From positions 37,558,101-37,622,100 of the forward strand of contig CM069872.1 of NCBI GenBank assembly GCA_036172665.1: 64,000 nucleotides of DNA, read 5' to 3'. Positions 1 to 11,740 of this stretch are shown here, one piece after another. The position numbers were made by a program, and so were the translations under genes. The notes beneath the pieces are model-generated. The model was not told the DNA's origin. It saw nothing but the letters and a program-made list of their open reading frames with translations, and did no database searches. This stretch comes from Prosopocoilus inquinatus. Its lineage: Eukaryota; Arthropoda; Insecta; Coleoptera; Lucanidae. How positions within the stretch are numbered: the first letter of the stretch is position 1; each line of letters opens with the position of its first letter.

Positions 1-905
1 ATTTTTCCCAATATTCTTTCCAAGACTTAAAAATATGAATTTATGAGCAATTTGAATAGGTCACCAAAAAAGATTTTGTTGTTGCAAGGAGACACTTCAC
101 CTAATTTCGCTAAACTATCGGCTATTTCGTTACCTTCAATACCTCTGTAGACAGGGAACCAACACAAAAAGGCTTCAAATAGAAGATCTTTGATTTCAAA
201 AATTAAGAAAATGGGTATTTTTTTGCAATTCATTGAGGCCAGCGCCTTAAGAGCACTTAAGGAATCATTACATAACGAGAGCTATCCAGAGCTAATCTGA
301 TGGCAGTAAATATCCCCCAAAGTTCCGAACTATTCACATACGGAGTTGAAATTATTGATTCGACAGGAGATTTTGGTATCTAGACTAGGACAGAATATAC
401 TAAGCGAGAAACGATCAGGTTCTTTGGAAACCGAACCATCCGTAAATATTTGGCAGGCACTGGGCCAAATTTCATTGGAAAGTTGACTGGAAAAGATATT
501 GATTTCTTTTTCTCCGAGTCCTATACCAGCAGTTTCTTTTGCCGAACCTGAATACTACATACATTGGGAATTAAGCTTAAAGATTTGTAGTCGTGCTGGA
601 ACAACTCATGAATAGTGGTTGAATGATTGGTATTTGAAAAATCCTCTAAAAGATAGAAACCCTTTATTAGAAGTGGCAAGCCCTAACCCCTGGTGTCTCT
701 CTGAATATTCTTACCATAATCCGAATGCCGATGATAGTTTGGTTGGGTTGGGTTGAATCGACAAGTTCTTGAGGCAGTATGATTTTGATATGTAGTCAAA
801 TTTTATTTCAAGTGGCACAATCCCAGCTTCCATTTCTAACACATTGGTGCGTGTTGATCTTATTACTCCAAGACATATCCGGAATGCTTGCAAATGCTGT
901 TTAAC
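1..905 (-). pseudogene. Non-LTR retrotransposon 3' fragment with RNase H domain
   Basis: Read on the minus strand this is the end of a non-LTR retrotransposon polyprotein. Near 905-760 is the post-reverse-transcriptase block (QAFRICLGVIRSTRTNVL), the usual LRICLG-RSTPTNVL signature of LINEs with an RNase H domain. Then come the RNase H motifs: IFTDGS near 450-430, NDSLSALKAL near 275-245, and the closing block VYRGIEGNEIADSLAK near 155-105, which contains the conserved GNE-AD. Stop codons and frame changes break it throughout, for example between the thumb and the RNase H domain, so it is dead. The 5' part of the element is absent above 905 and the 3' end runs off the left edge of the window. 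RNase H after the reverse transcriptase points to the I/R1 group rather than Jockey or CR1; the exact clade is inference. Confidence 0.8.
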
Positions 906-1954
906 ACACCTATTTTATTTCCCTGACTTTTTCTATAACGCTGTAGTATAAATGGCCTACTTTTGCTCTGTAATCCTAGTTGACACAGATTTTCATTTAA
1001 ATTTTAATCACTTTGTCGCGAATAAGGTGATGCCAACAAAAAAATTGTGAAAACATCTAGCAAGAACTAGACTACTCTGGAGAGGTCATCGCCCTTTGTT
1101 GTTTAGGTTGTCTGATAATCAGATTGCAACAGTTTTTTTTAAGAACAAGCCTATCAGTTGTGTGCTATACCTCTTTCCTATGGAATTATGACCTCATGAA
1201 ATCACATAAAACTAAATGTACTTTTTTTACATACTTTATATAGAAATTTGGTTAATATGGTGTACCTAAACAATTTATTAAGTAAAGTTACTTTCACGTG
1301 TGCATTTTTTCTACTACCGTTTACTACTCTTAGTCGGTACCATACCTGTCTAGAGCAATTATTGGATTGCGAAAAATGCACAAACGCTAGCCGAGCGCAA
1401 CGTTACCGTTGCGAGAAATAGACTTGACAGTTTATGCGGACAAGTTAATGGACAGGCCTCATGTAGAAAATAATGGGTGTGTGCGCGCTAACAGCTTTAT
1501 TTATTGCACTTTCGAACTTGGCGGACGCTACAATTAAGAAAATAGGTTACCGCTAAAAGCAACGAATATTTGAAAAGTCGATGATATTTTAAAGATGTAT
1601 GTGTTAAATTGAGCTCGTTTCAAATGCTACGGCATTGTTTACTATATTCATCGTTGTACCTCTGGAGGACGCCATGCCGTATAACGTGTATTAATGAAAA
1701 CCGATCCGGCCGCGGTCTTTCTGTATGGAAAAACGAACGGAGTGTGGAATATTACGCACAATCGTCACAAACATGTTATGTTCTCTGATGCTCTTTATTT
1801 TTCCAATACGAAAGAGGAGGCGCGCGTTCGAAAATTTTATCTGTCATTTGAAGTTTAGTTGCTGAATCTACGTTTGGTATAACCGAAGTTATTAATTTTT
1901 AAAAGTGACAATACAAGTACAAAAATGGAATGAACCAGAGAGCATTTTCGAATC
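906..1954. other. No recognisable gene
   Basis: No coding or structural signal seen. The last part (about 1600-1950) may hold the untranslated 5' end of the mariner that follows, but no convincing terminal repeat matching its 3' side was found. Confidence 0.4.
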
Positions 1955-2955
1955 ATGATTTATTATTATTTTAAGAAAGGCTTAAGCGCTTATGAGTGCA
2001 GGGAGAGTTTAGATTCGTCTTTCAGTGAACAAGCACCTTCCTTGGCTACAATTTACCGATGGTGCAAGGAATTTGAACGCGAAAGAAATTCTGTTCAGCA
2101 TCAAAAAGGAGCAGGGCGTCCTCCTACGGCTGTTACCGACAAAAACATTGCTGCTGTTAAAAAATAATAATTGAAGAGGAGAATAAACTTACCACTTATG
2201 CGGTAATCGAGCATCAACTCAAGATTGGATCCTCAGCTGTGAGAACAATCTTACACGATCACCTACATTTGAAAAAAGTGGTTAGTCGTTTTGTGCCGCA
2301 TCAACTTTCCGACTTCCAAAAAGCAGAACGTGTAAGGATTTGCCATGAAACTTTAAATTTCTTAAACAATGGTGGCCAATTTTTTTCCAAAATAGTGACA
2401 GGTGACGAAACTTATATTCCATTTCTTGACGTACCAACCCGCCAAGAGAGTCGTGTGTGGATTCATGAAGATGAGAAAACTCCAACAATAACCAAAAAGC
2501 TGCGAGCTATGAAAAAAGTTATGTAAGCAGTATTCTTTAGAAGTACTGGGCTAGTAAAAGCAATTAAGCTAGACGGACAAAAGACAGTTACAGCTAAATG
2601 GTACACTGAAAAATATTTGCCTGAAGTATTCAGTAAGGTTCCAAACAAGGGAATTACTCTGTACCACGACAATGCATCATCCCATACTGCAGCTTTAACT
2701 CTCCAGTTTTTGGCTGGAAAAAATATAAAATCCGCCGTAGTCACATGATTTAGCTATGTGCGACTTCTGGCAATTTTTTGGGCTTAAAAGGAATTTGCGG
2801 GGTAGAAGGTTTTCGTCTGAAGAAGAGATTGATGCCGCAGTTCACACTTATTTTGACGGTATTCCGAAAGAAGATTGGTTGGGCGCTTTTAAACAGTAGA
2901 AAGAAAAAATGGTTAAATGCTTGCTGAAGGGAATTACTTTGAACACATTTAAAAT
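1955..2955 (+). pseudogene. Mariner transposase, broken
   Basis: Cut-and-paste transposase of the Tc1/mariner superfamily, spread over three frames. The N-terminal helix-turn-helix part (FKKGLSAYECRESLDSSFS, then IYRWCKEFERE) runs from 1955 to a stop at 2165. The second part (about 2168-2740) shifts frame and carries WVPHQL-like RFVPHQL, the first catalytic aspartate in VTGDET (near 2400), and the second in HDNASSHT (near 2670). A stop after MKKVM (2524-2526) interrupts it. A third frame change near 2740 precedes SPDLA-like HDLAMCDFW, whose D is the third catalytic residue, then RGRRFSSEEEIDAAV and the C-terminal end near 2955. The aspartates survive, but at least two frameshifts and several stops make it non-functional. 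Terminal repeats could not be fixed; a candidate right end (TACGAGGGTCAACC on the minus strand) lies near 3001-3020. Confidence 0.88.
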
Positions 2956-4114
2956 AAAATCCTACAAAATATTAACCATATTTTTTATTCTCAATAAATT
3001 CAGGTTGACCCTCGTATTATACCCAAGAGGACTCTACAAGTAGAAACCAGCAAGATGATTAGAGGGACTAGAACCTTAAAATTCAGCATTCAGGTGTCTA
3101 TACCATGCGTTTTTTTTTCTGAAAATAATATTTGCCATGATATCCAAAAATTTTTTAAATATTTAAAAGGTTTAAAAATTTATTATTGACGATTTTTTTA
3201 CTGTTTTCAGGTAATAAAAATAAAAAAACAAATAATTTTATTACCATTTATATAATTAAAACTAATCCAATGGTTCGCTTGAAACCGGTCTTTCACTTTT
3301 ACATATTTAAATCGCCGTAAAATAAATTAATACCGTCTTGTAATATAATTAATTTAATATTATTTATTACGCTGTAGGAATTTATTTACGAATTGCTATA
3401 AAAATCAAACTGCTTTATAGGGTAATAATTACCATCATTATTGTGGTGATTTAATTTATTGCGTAATAAATTTTCTAAATGTCCGATTCTAAGAGTCTCA
3501 GCATGAATGAAAAATTCCCATGTAACCGTAGTACTCGAATGGTTGTAAGTGCATAAAGTGCGCGAAATGCATGACCAATTTTAAACCCAATCAAACGAAC
3601 AATACTACAATAACGAACATAATGTGAATTTTCGTATTAATTTTAAATATTAAATCGGCGATAACTCTTGCGTAATATTTGCAATTAACATAAATTCCAT
3701 AATTTCCAATCGAATAGAATATTGATGAGAATAACTAGAATTAATTATTGCGTCAATATGCCTACAGAAATAATGCAAAATTGTTGTCATTACACTATAT
3801 ATGTGCATAATTCAATCGCGTCATAGTAAATTCTACGGACCGTAAATTTTTGGTTGCGCTTCAAATCGTAACGGCGCCAACTACGGCGTTTTCATAATTT
3901 CTGATTTAAAGCGGTTTTATTGCTCATCAATTCGCCGTACGTGTGTTTATGGTTTTGATGTGATGCACATTATTTCCACATTATTACCACCAGAAATTTG
4001 CATAAGCATTGATTTATAATTCATTAGTTCATCAACCCAACAAGAAGCTGAAACCATCCTGATGTCGTTTCTCTGGTTCAGTTTTCCATTATCATCTATA
4101 CTTTTAAGAAAGGA
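2956..4114. other. AT-rich stretch without a gene
   Basis: Very AT-rich, with homopolymer runs. No coding, repeat or structural signal recognised. Confidence 0.4.
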
Positions 4115-5089
4115 ATGATTATTTTAAATTTCTCCGATCAAATTTTTCTGAGACCACTTCATCGCCAAAACTCATTAGATTTTCAAGTGGAATTAAATCT
4201 TCTTCATTCACAAATTAGCAAAAGCGAGTTTGAAGTAAGTACCATTTTTAAACAGACATTTTTATTGGAAAGAAATGAGTGCGTTAAGTCTTCACATGCC
4301 TTCTTGGGGAGGTACGTCGATGATGACTGATAGTCTTTAAGTCTCCACCCCAAGATTAAATTTACCTTAGAAATAGAAAACAACAATTCCATCATTACTT
4401 GACCTAATAATTTTACAAACACTTGAATTCACTCCAGTACAAAATCTTTAGAAAACCCATGTACACATCTAATTGTATCAACTATTATTCTTTCCATCCC
4501 CCCGAACAATTCAAATTGCTCACATGAATAATTTCCCTTTAAAAGCCAATTTCAATACATTCAAACGCATGAAACGTAAGTATAACAACAGATTACTTCT
4601 CCCCACTTTGGATGAATCAAGATCTATTAACGACCCTCCTCAATATGTGTCTATACCGTTTGTGGGTGACGATTACATTAAAATCAACAAAGTTTTGTCT
4701 TCAATAGGCCTTAAAGTAGGATTCAAAACCCAACATAATTTTCAAAACAAAGATTTAATTGATCCCTAGTGGTATTTACTTGTTAACTTGTGACACCTAT
4801 CATTCCAACTGTGTTGATCAAACTGGTAGAAATAACAAAACTAGAGTGGATGAACATCTACGTTCTTTTCATCCAGGCAAACAAGGCTTTACTTTCCATT
4901 TAATACCATTTAATACGCACTCTTTCAATTCCACTTCTACTGTCAAAATTTTACATAAATTCCCGAAAGGCAAAAACTCAGACATTGCGGAACAATTAGG
5001 TATATTTCTCTACAAAAAATTCTATTCGGCACATGTCCTAAACAATCGGACGGTTTTCAATTCTGACAAATATTTTCAAACCATATGTT
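4115..5089 (+). pseudogene. Penelope-like retroelement: RT tail plus GIY-YIG endonuclease
   Basis: Fragment of a Penelope-like element, whose single protein joins a reverse transcriptase to a GIY-YIG endonuclease. At about 4305-4325 the reading frame ends in GRYVDDD, matching the YVDD catalytic box. A frame change leads into SLHPKIKFTLEIENNN (4335-4385), the block that follows YVDD in this family. Residues after 4473 form the thumb and linker (FKRMKRKYNNRLLLPTL, then YVSIPFVGDD). From 4765 the GIY-YIG domain reads SGIYLLTCDTYHSN, then CVDQTGRNNKTRVDEHL and SDIAEQLGIFLYKK. The GIY half and the catalytic arginine are intact, but the YIG triplet is CVD, so the nuclease is probably dead. A one-base shift separates linker and nuclease near 4760. 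The N-terminal part is missing. It matters because this class carries and mobilises hammerhead ribozymes, which occur elsewhere in the window. Confidence 0.8.
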
Positions 5090-5243
5090 GATATCACTGC
5101 GTTTGATCTTCTCCCCGGTGCATTCCGTTCCTGCTTCTTTGGTTTCTGGAAGCCTCGGTGTCCTCATGGGCTGTGTGTTGTAACGTAATTTTTAAACTTT
5201 ACTGTTAATTAAGTTTTTTAATTAAAAACATTTTATCCTGCTT

Positions 5244-5511
5244 GACATTCATCCCTATGTTACATCATTTGCGTTAAATATAACGTGCTGTTATCGATGA
5301 TATCACATACGAATTTGAACGTGAACTTGGTCGATAACGTCACGTTTAACGTAAATGATACAACATAGGGGTGAATCGCCCTTGTGCTCTGTCCATTTAC
5401 GTTGAACCTAATGTGACGTTTTCGACGAGTTTACGTTCGAATTTCTATTTCAAAAAAAGATAACAGCACGTTATGTTTAACGTAAACGGATACAGCATAA
5501 GGGTGAATGTC
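5244..5511. mobile_element. MITE-like element with ~51-bp terminal inverted repeats
   Basis: The left arm (5244-5294) and right arm (5459-5511) are inverted copies, each running from GACATTCAYCC to AACGTGCTGTTATC. A third arm-like copy lies inside at about 5330-5378, ending in ACATAGGGGTGAATC, so the interior is itself partly duplicated. It has no coding capacity. No clear target-site duplication was found, so the superfamily is open. Part of a similar arm appears at 11985-12042. Confidence 0.72.
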
Positions 5512-7090
5512 TCATTAGACGAAACCGCGGTCTCATTTGTGTGAAAATAAATGCTTATAGCATTGACACAACTTTTCACTTATTGTTAAAAACCTGATAC
5601 AAACAGCAAGGAGAAATTCAACGAAAATAATCGTATCCCACAGACGGTCAAGCGAGCCAACGTTATTGGGACAGGGCACACGTCTATCTGATAAATAGAC
5701 AGTCGCATCTATTACTGTAACCAATAATAATGTGATGCAACCTGTATACAAGTTGTAAGTAAAAACAGAGCCATCTTAAGGCATGTGGTGGCCCCTGGCG
5801 CTTTTGGTTTTGAAGGCTCCTTTACGGAAGCTAATAGTGTTAACTCATCACACTTACAGAAAAAACGTTATTATATTATGTATACAAATCATCTTAATCA
5901 TTTCTGAATAAAGTATTTATGATACTTATAGATAGCCTATGTCGGAATTAAGTTTGCAGGAGTTTTATTTTTTATTTTACAAAAGAAATGTCAAAGGAAA
6001 AAGAATCTTCGTATATTATATTTTATAAAGAACATATCTGGTAATCAAAACTAACCTTAACACAGGATGTTCTTAAAATCGAAAAAAGAAAAAACAAATT
6101 AGTATTACTTTTGGTCTTTGATGTTCATAAAACCGGATAATTTTTGTCAATCAATTATCTCCAAATTTGCGATTTGGTCAGAACTATACGAGAATAATGA
6201 GGTAGGACAACCATAATGGTGAAAATTTTAATTAAAGATTTGTTCGTTGTCATAAATCAAACAAAAAAAAATTAAATGCCTTTGATATTCAAAACATTTT
6301 TTTTCTCTTGTAAACGCAATCTATGACCCCGGATTGACAAAAATGGTCCACTTCTATGGCCGTCAGGGACTCCTTTCAGATTTCTGTTTGTGGGGGCGCT
6401 TAAAACAATTTTTTTTTATGGAACACTTACCTACGTAAATAAAGTAGAAATATTAAAAAATCGCACAAGACAGCGTTTCCCAAACTCTGGGGCGCATAAG
6501 TCTTCAAAGGAACTTGAATTACACAGTGGGTTAATCGAATAATTTAAAATGTTATTTACCTTTGCCGTTTCTTTTTTTCTGTTTTAAAAATATCCTGTAT
6601 TAAGGTTGAAATTTAATTAGACAAACGTTCTTTATATGTAAATCAAGCAAAAACATACCTTTGATATTTATTGTAAAATTAAAGATAAACTTGTTTTCCC
6701 TCTTGTAAATTCCAGCCAGTGACATATTGTATACAGGCACAGATAATAAAAGGGAGCTGGAATAGAGCAATATTATTGAATAGATAAACTGTATAATTTC
6801 GAAGGAGACATAGACAGTTAAAATCGGACACATTACGGCATTTGCTAATACTGAAAAGCACAGTCTAAAAAACTGCATAAAACCTATATTGATAAAAGAG
6901 GCTTTTTTCTTGAATTTTGAATTGCAAAACTCCATTTTTAATCTTTCTTGGAGCGTACTATTTCTTACTCGTTTTAAATTTCATTTAGCTTTGAAAAGGA
7001 GCGTAGTATAATTTAAGAAGTTCCTTCCGCAAAAGTAAATTTATTTTTTAGTGCTGTGTATTTGTGTATTTTTTATTTGGTACGAAAATA

Positions 7091-8317
7091 TTAGGTTATT
7101 CGGACAAAAATGTCGTTTCCTTTCTAATTTAGAATGCTCGTATTACAAAAAAAAAAATTAATTTTGATTAAACTATATAATTGCCATTTTCATTAGTGAT
7201 CCTTTGTCTTCATTCAACCAGCATTTGTATTCCTGAATGTTACCAACTTCTCTAGAGTTAAAAAATTCTTGATATGCCGTACAGACTTCGCGATATTCAT
7301 AAAAATTTCTGTCTTTAAGAAAATGTTTCATCGAGCAAAACATATTGTAGACGAAGGAGCAATGTTCGAACTGTATACAGAAAGAAGAAGAAGAGTGCAT
7401 CCAAGCTCCATCAGTTTTTATTGAGACCTAATTGTATTATGCGGTTTTGCATTATCCTGGTGGTGGATTACGTCATTTGTATTTACTACTGCAGAGTACC
7501 CTAAACGTAAAATTTCCTGTACTTTGGTAAGTTGAACACAACAGACTGCAGCATTAAATGCTGGGGCACTTGAAACAAGTTCAAAATGGATTACGCCAAA
7601 GACACTCCACCAAACACTGAACATTATTTATCCTCCAAAACTACCTTTGTTAACGACTGAAAAAGACACTTGTTGAAGATTAAGCCATCGTCTATACCAG
7701 TAGGGATTCTTTAAAAAATCCACATTTCTTCATAAATCATGATTTATCACAGAAAACGATTGTCGCAGGGACTTTGGAGAAATTTTGTACAAATGTTTTA
7801 AGGTGTTTAGGTTGAGATTCATTTAAGTTATGTGAAATTTTTGTAGAACTTTTAATAATCGTACGACGGCCTCTCAACTCGACTGACAATCGATATATTG
7901 TAGTAACCGAATTTTCTTTAATAAATTGCAGAAAAATCTTGGTTAATCTTTAAAGGGCAACCGAGTCGAATACAACTCCTTCGAAGAGTAATATCGCCAT
8001 TTCTAAATTTTGTAAATTCACGTTGGGCATGTCTTACATCAAGAGGCTCTTTGTCTTCTTCTTTTACACAGGTACTCTAAGCCACTTGTGCAGCCGTGCT
8101 TTGCTTCTTAAACTCATATAACAACAGTTCAAAAATTCTTCGTTTTTGTTTATTCTTTGTAAGAACAATTGCAATTAAGTATGGGTTAACAGTAGCGTAG
8201 TATATTGTTTAGAGAAGTATACTCTTCGATTTGCAAATAAAAAAATTATATCTAGCTACCTTTGAAATAAGAATTAATTGATTAAGAAGAAAAATGACTT
8301 TTTTCCGAACAATCTAA
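7091..8317 (-). mobile_element. Complete mariner element inserted at TA
   Basis: The left end TTAGGTTATTCGGACAAAAA (from 7091) and the reverse of the right end TTAGATTGTTCGGAAAAAAG (from 8317) form imperfect inverted repeats of about 27 bp. TA dinucleotides flank both sides (7089-7090 and 8318-8319), the mariner target duplication. The 1227-bp length is close to the usual 1.3 kb. It encodes a decayed transposase on the minus strand and sits inside the hAT-like element 5766-8437, so it inserted later. Confidence 0.85.
7173..8165 (-). pseudogene. Mariner transposase of the nested element, broken
   Basis: Read on the minus strand from about 8165: NKQKRRIFELLLYEFKK matches the mariner N-terminal helix-turn-helix, followed by EFTKFRNGDITLRRS (the QRWF-KFRSGDFSLED block). 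The middle (about 7950-7640) is badly decayed; EEMWIF is the remnant of DEKWI around the first catalytic aspartate. From 7624 the frame MFSVWWSVFGVIHFELVSS leads to HHQDNAKPH (near 7450), the second aspartate. After a stop and shift, 7400-7173 carries the C-terminus (KHFLKDRNFYEYREV), ending at MKMAII. The SPDLAPSD block with the third aspartate is unrecognisable. The best family match is the mellifera/cecropia-type mariners. Dead. Confidence 0.82.
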
Positions 8318-8437
8318 TAATTTAAAATTGCAAGAATTTCTATTCTATCCTTAACTTGCAGTTTGTGTGCAGGGGCCTCTCCAGAGCTCGAAGTCCTGGG
8401 GTCTGGCCCAGCAGGCCCGTGCGTTAAGGCGGCACTG

Positions 8438-10335
8438 AATAAAAACCTTGAAAGTTTATGTCTTTACGAACAGTTTAGTAAAAATGTAAGTTGTATTCTT
8501 CACACCTCTTAAAACGAGGTATGAATTTGTAAATCCGCTGTTTGTTGTTATGATGTACAGGGATGAGTAGATTCATTGTTAGGGAAAGGGTAAATGGGTA
8601 ATTTGTGTAAGTTCCGTCTTTAAAGTGTCGTTACAGACTCGCACAAATGTGTCGTTTAGTGTGCAGATAGCTGGGAAAATCTATGCACGAGTACACGATT
8701 CCCAGATTTTCGCATTAGAAGAACCCTCTCGTCGCTAAGCAGGAATTAATGCGGAGGATTGTGAGAATAGACCAGCAGTCGTCGGCAGTGCAGGGAGAGA
8801 ATCTGCAAAGCTCCCCAACAAAAGAAGCTCCACGAGAGAGCGGCCTTCTTAAGTTAATGGTCGAATGATTTGCGAATTAGGCGTCGTCTGAGGGGTAACT
8901 TGACCTGGTCGCGGAAACGTGAACCTCCTCGCGAGAGGTTTGTTTACGGGCTCGGTAAGGCATGCGTTTGTGGGACGCGGCTACCGCTCCGGTCGGAATG
9001 TGGCGGGAGCGACCACAACCACGGGGGGTGGACAGCTTGAATGATGAAATCATCTCCCGGCGGTCAAAGGTCCGCAGTGCTTTGACCTCGCCTGGCATAC
9101 CGGCCTGGCGCAAACCACACTTCGACCGCACTGCATACAACTGAACCCATACTTAGAGCGCCTTTTATCAACGGACCGAGTGATATAAGCGCTAATGATG
9201 AACACTTTTTAATAGGCTCCGTCGGCCCCGGACTTCATTAAAAGTTCTTGTGTTACATACAGTTCACACGAAATTATCTAAATGATTTATCACTCTAAAC
9301 GCAATGCTTAATGACGTTTATATTTTAATTATGAATGCAAATGCATTCCACTTCAACTAAATGGTTACTGACAATGCCTTGTCACAGAAAATTACTTTGA
9401 ATTGTAAATTATAGCTTGTTAATTTGTACACATACTGTGAATTTATTCAAATTAAACATAATTACATACCACACTAAAAACAAGATAAAACAATTTAAAA
9501 TAGTCATTAAACAATTCAAAATTTTTACATACAGTAAAACCTCTCACCGTGGTTTATCAAGGACATTCTGCTACTATAAGGAATATCACTTCAGATTTCT
9601 GTATGCATTAATACAAAACTTAGAATATGGACGCTTGTGAAATGTGGACAGCGTAAGTGTGGAGAGGTTTTATTGAACTCGGCTAAAGGCATTGGAATTA
9701 TGACTTACGTTCGCTTGTTTCGCTCGGTAACTTAGGTAGGTATAAAAATAGGTTCTTTACTACATATACCTCTTGACTCAGTTCGAAAATCAACACTAAC
9801 CATTAACTAATAAATAAGAGAGTACTTCATAAACTAAAATCTGTATTCAAAAGTTTTTGGTTCATTATACGTATGGTGAAGTCAGGCCGGGGACACGCTG
9901 TATAATAAAATATAATCAAATCTCATTTAGAATGCAATTAATTTTTACAGTACTGTTGCGACTTCTTTGACTTCTCTGGACGCTGTATTTATTTTGCAAC
10001 TTCTCTTAGATTTCAGTTGCTTTTACAGCAGACAGCCTTTGTGCTTTCTCTCGCGGTCCATCGGATTCAGTTTTCCTTTCATCTTTTCACCGCATGACAT
10101 TTCCGACCCGAATGTTTTAATTACAATCGCGTTTGTGTTACGCAGCTGAAATTCATATGTAATATGGCTACGTTATTTTTTATTTGTTAATAAATGCTAA
10201 TGAAAAAGAAAATTAACAAAATATGTCTACGACAATAATGCACAATTTAATAAAAACTGTGAAGCTAGCAATAACTAATAAATTGAAATCATAATCATGA
10301 TTGAAGTGAAATATGTATTAACAAAGTACTTTTAC
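8438..10335. other. No gene; CpG-richer block at about 8640-9250
   Basis: The block around 8640-9250 is richer in G+C and CpG than its surroundings and is open on both strands for 60-87 codons, but no protein family is recognisable and the two readings overlap, so I do not call a gene. The remainder to 10335 is AT-rich with no recognised feature. Confidence 0.3.
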
Positions 10336-11740
10336 TTATAATTTCTCATGAAAAAGTAGTGATCTGTACTCTAACTTAAAACGTTCTACTGATAAATCCC
10401 ACCACTTGCGAGGTAAATTATTTAATCGTTTGACGGCATTAAAAATAAAAGATCCGCTGTAAAGAGCAGTGGAATGGCTAGGCATATGTAAAAGAAAAGA
10501 TGAGCGAACATTTACATCATGTATGGTATTTCTAAAAATAAAATTCTTGTGCAGATATAAAGGACTTCTAGTTTTAATTATTTTGTAGGCAAGAGTAACA
10601 AGATTTAGTGAATTCCTCCTTTCCATGTTTAACCATCTCAAATCACTTAGGCCCAGTTTTACAATGACGGTTTACCTTTGAGCCAAAGCTTAAACCCTTC
10701 ACAACAATTTTTGAAATAATCGTTGCTAAGGGTTTAAGCCTCAGCTCAAAGTTGGGCTGCAATTGTAAAACTGGATCTAAGTCTATGACTAATATATTCT
10801 CGTCTATCGACGTTCATGACAAACCTGCAACATGAGTTTTGAATCTTTTGTATACGATTTCTATCAATTTTAAGAAGACAAGTGCCATAAACTACGTCAC
10901 AATAGTTTAAAACCGATAACACAAGCGACTCACATAAGAGCCTACGTAAATTGTAATTCAATATGCGTCTGGAAGTAAAAAGTACTTTTAATTTACAATA
11001 ACTTTTTGAAATTAGATTGCTGATGTGTGAAGTAAAACGCAATGATGAATCAAAAAGTACATCTAAATTTTTACACGGGAACTTAAATTCAATAAGCTTA
11101 TAATAATTTTTAATTCTGTGGAAAGATACATATGTGGATTAATTATCAAATTATGTTCGCAAAAGATGTTTTCTAAAGCTTTCAAATCCAGGTTAATTAG
11201 AACATTTGCCTCCAATGATTTATTTGGATCAAAACTGTATATTAATTGTGTGTCGTCAACATATAATTGAGTAGTGCAATATTTTGTAACTTTGGTAAAA
11301 TCAGATATGTAAAGAATATACAACAAGGGACCAAGAATTGATCCTTGAGGTACCCCGTAAGAAGATAGGTGGGCAATGCTGAAACACCGTTTAGAATTAC
11401 CTTTTATCTACGGTTCAATAGATAATATGTAAAAAAATTACATGATTTCGCATCAAATCCAAAATAGCTTAATTTTGCACGCAATACTTGATGAATAATT
11501 CGATCGAATGCTTTTGAATAATCAAGCAGGGTTAACACCGTAGCTTTTCCACTGTCTGAAGCATCAATTATATTTTGTACTACGTTTAATAAGGTAGTGG
11601 CTGTACTGCGACCAGTTCTAAATCCGGATTACTCATCTGGAAGGATATTATTTTGTTTTAAGTATTTGAATATTTGAAAATGAACTGTTTTTTCCAAAAG
11701 CTTAGACAATGTAGGCAATATGCTAATATTAATAATAAGC
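10336..11740 (-). pseudogene. CR1/L2-like LINE reverse transcriptase, truncated and interrupted
   Basis: On the minus strand the fragment starts near 11740 with ISILPTLSKLLEK, the first RT block. It runs through SGFRTGRSTATTLL (near 11610) and LTLLDYSKAFDRIIH (near 11520), which carries the first catalytic aspartate. A decayed GVPQGS-LGP-like stretch (about 11350) leads to TTQLYVDDTQLIYSF (near 11270), the YxDD box. The thumb follows (SVLNYCDVVYGTCLL, RIQKIQNSCCRFV, 10940-10830), and the tail ends with FNAVKRLNNLPRKW near 10420. Frameshifts and a 128-bp MITE (10650-10777) break it. The missing 5' part is the usual outcome of incomplete LINE reverse transcription. Clade assignment to CR1/L2 rests on motif flavour only. 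Confidence 0.85.
10650..10777. mobile_element. 128-bp MITE inside the LINE
   Basis: The ends GGCCCAGTTTTACAAT and the inverted GATCCAGTTTTACAAT begin arms of about 50 bp that pair across a short spacer. The flanks are TTA (10647-10649) and TAA (10778-10780), which would fit a 3-bp TWA target duplication with one substitution, as in PIF/Harbinger. It splits the LINE thumb between HRL and the DLRWLNM continuation, so it is younger than the LINE. Confidence 0.78.

Larger units (their letters stand above)
5766..8437. mobile_element. hAT-like element with 8-bp target duplication, hosting a mariner
   Basis: The left end begins CAGAGCCATCTTAAGGCA (5766) and the reverse of the right end begins CAGTGCCGCCTTAACGCA (8437); they agree at most positions over about 22 bp. 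The flanks are AGTAAAAA (5758-5765) and AATAAAAA (8438-8445), a 7-of-8 match. The CAG...CTG ends and 8-bp duplication are what hAT elements leave. Subtracting the nested mariner (7091-8317) leaves about 1.44 kb. No transposase coding is readable in it, so it is either non-autonomous or very old. A second hAT-like end (CAGCGTTTCCCAAACT, near 6473) lies inside without a visible partner. Confidence 0.68.

Noticed and set aside
1806..3020. TACGAAAGAGG (1808) and inverted TACGAGGGTCAACC (3020) as mariner ends.
   Set aside because: Similarity is limited to about six bases; not enough to fix the element limits.
8877..9144. Overlapping open frames of 60 and 87 codons on opposite strands in a GC-richer block.
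   Set aside because: No protein family, no splice or start context, and openness on both strands is expected where stop codons are rare by composition.
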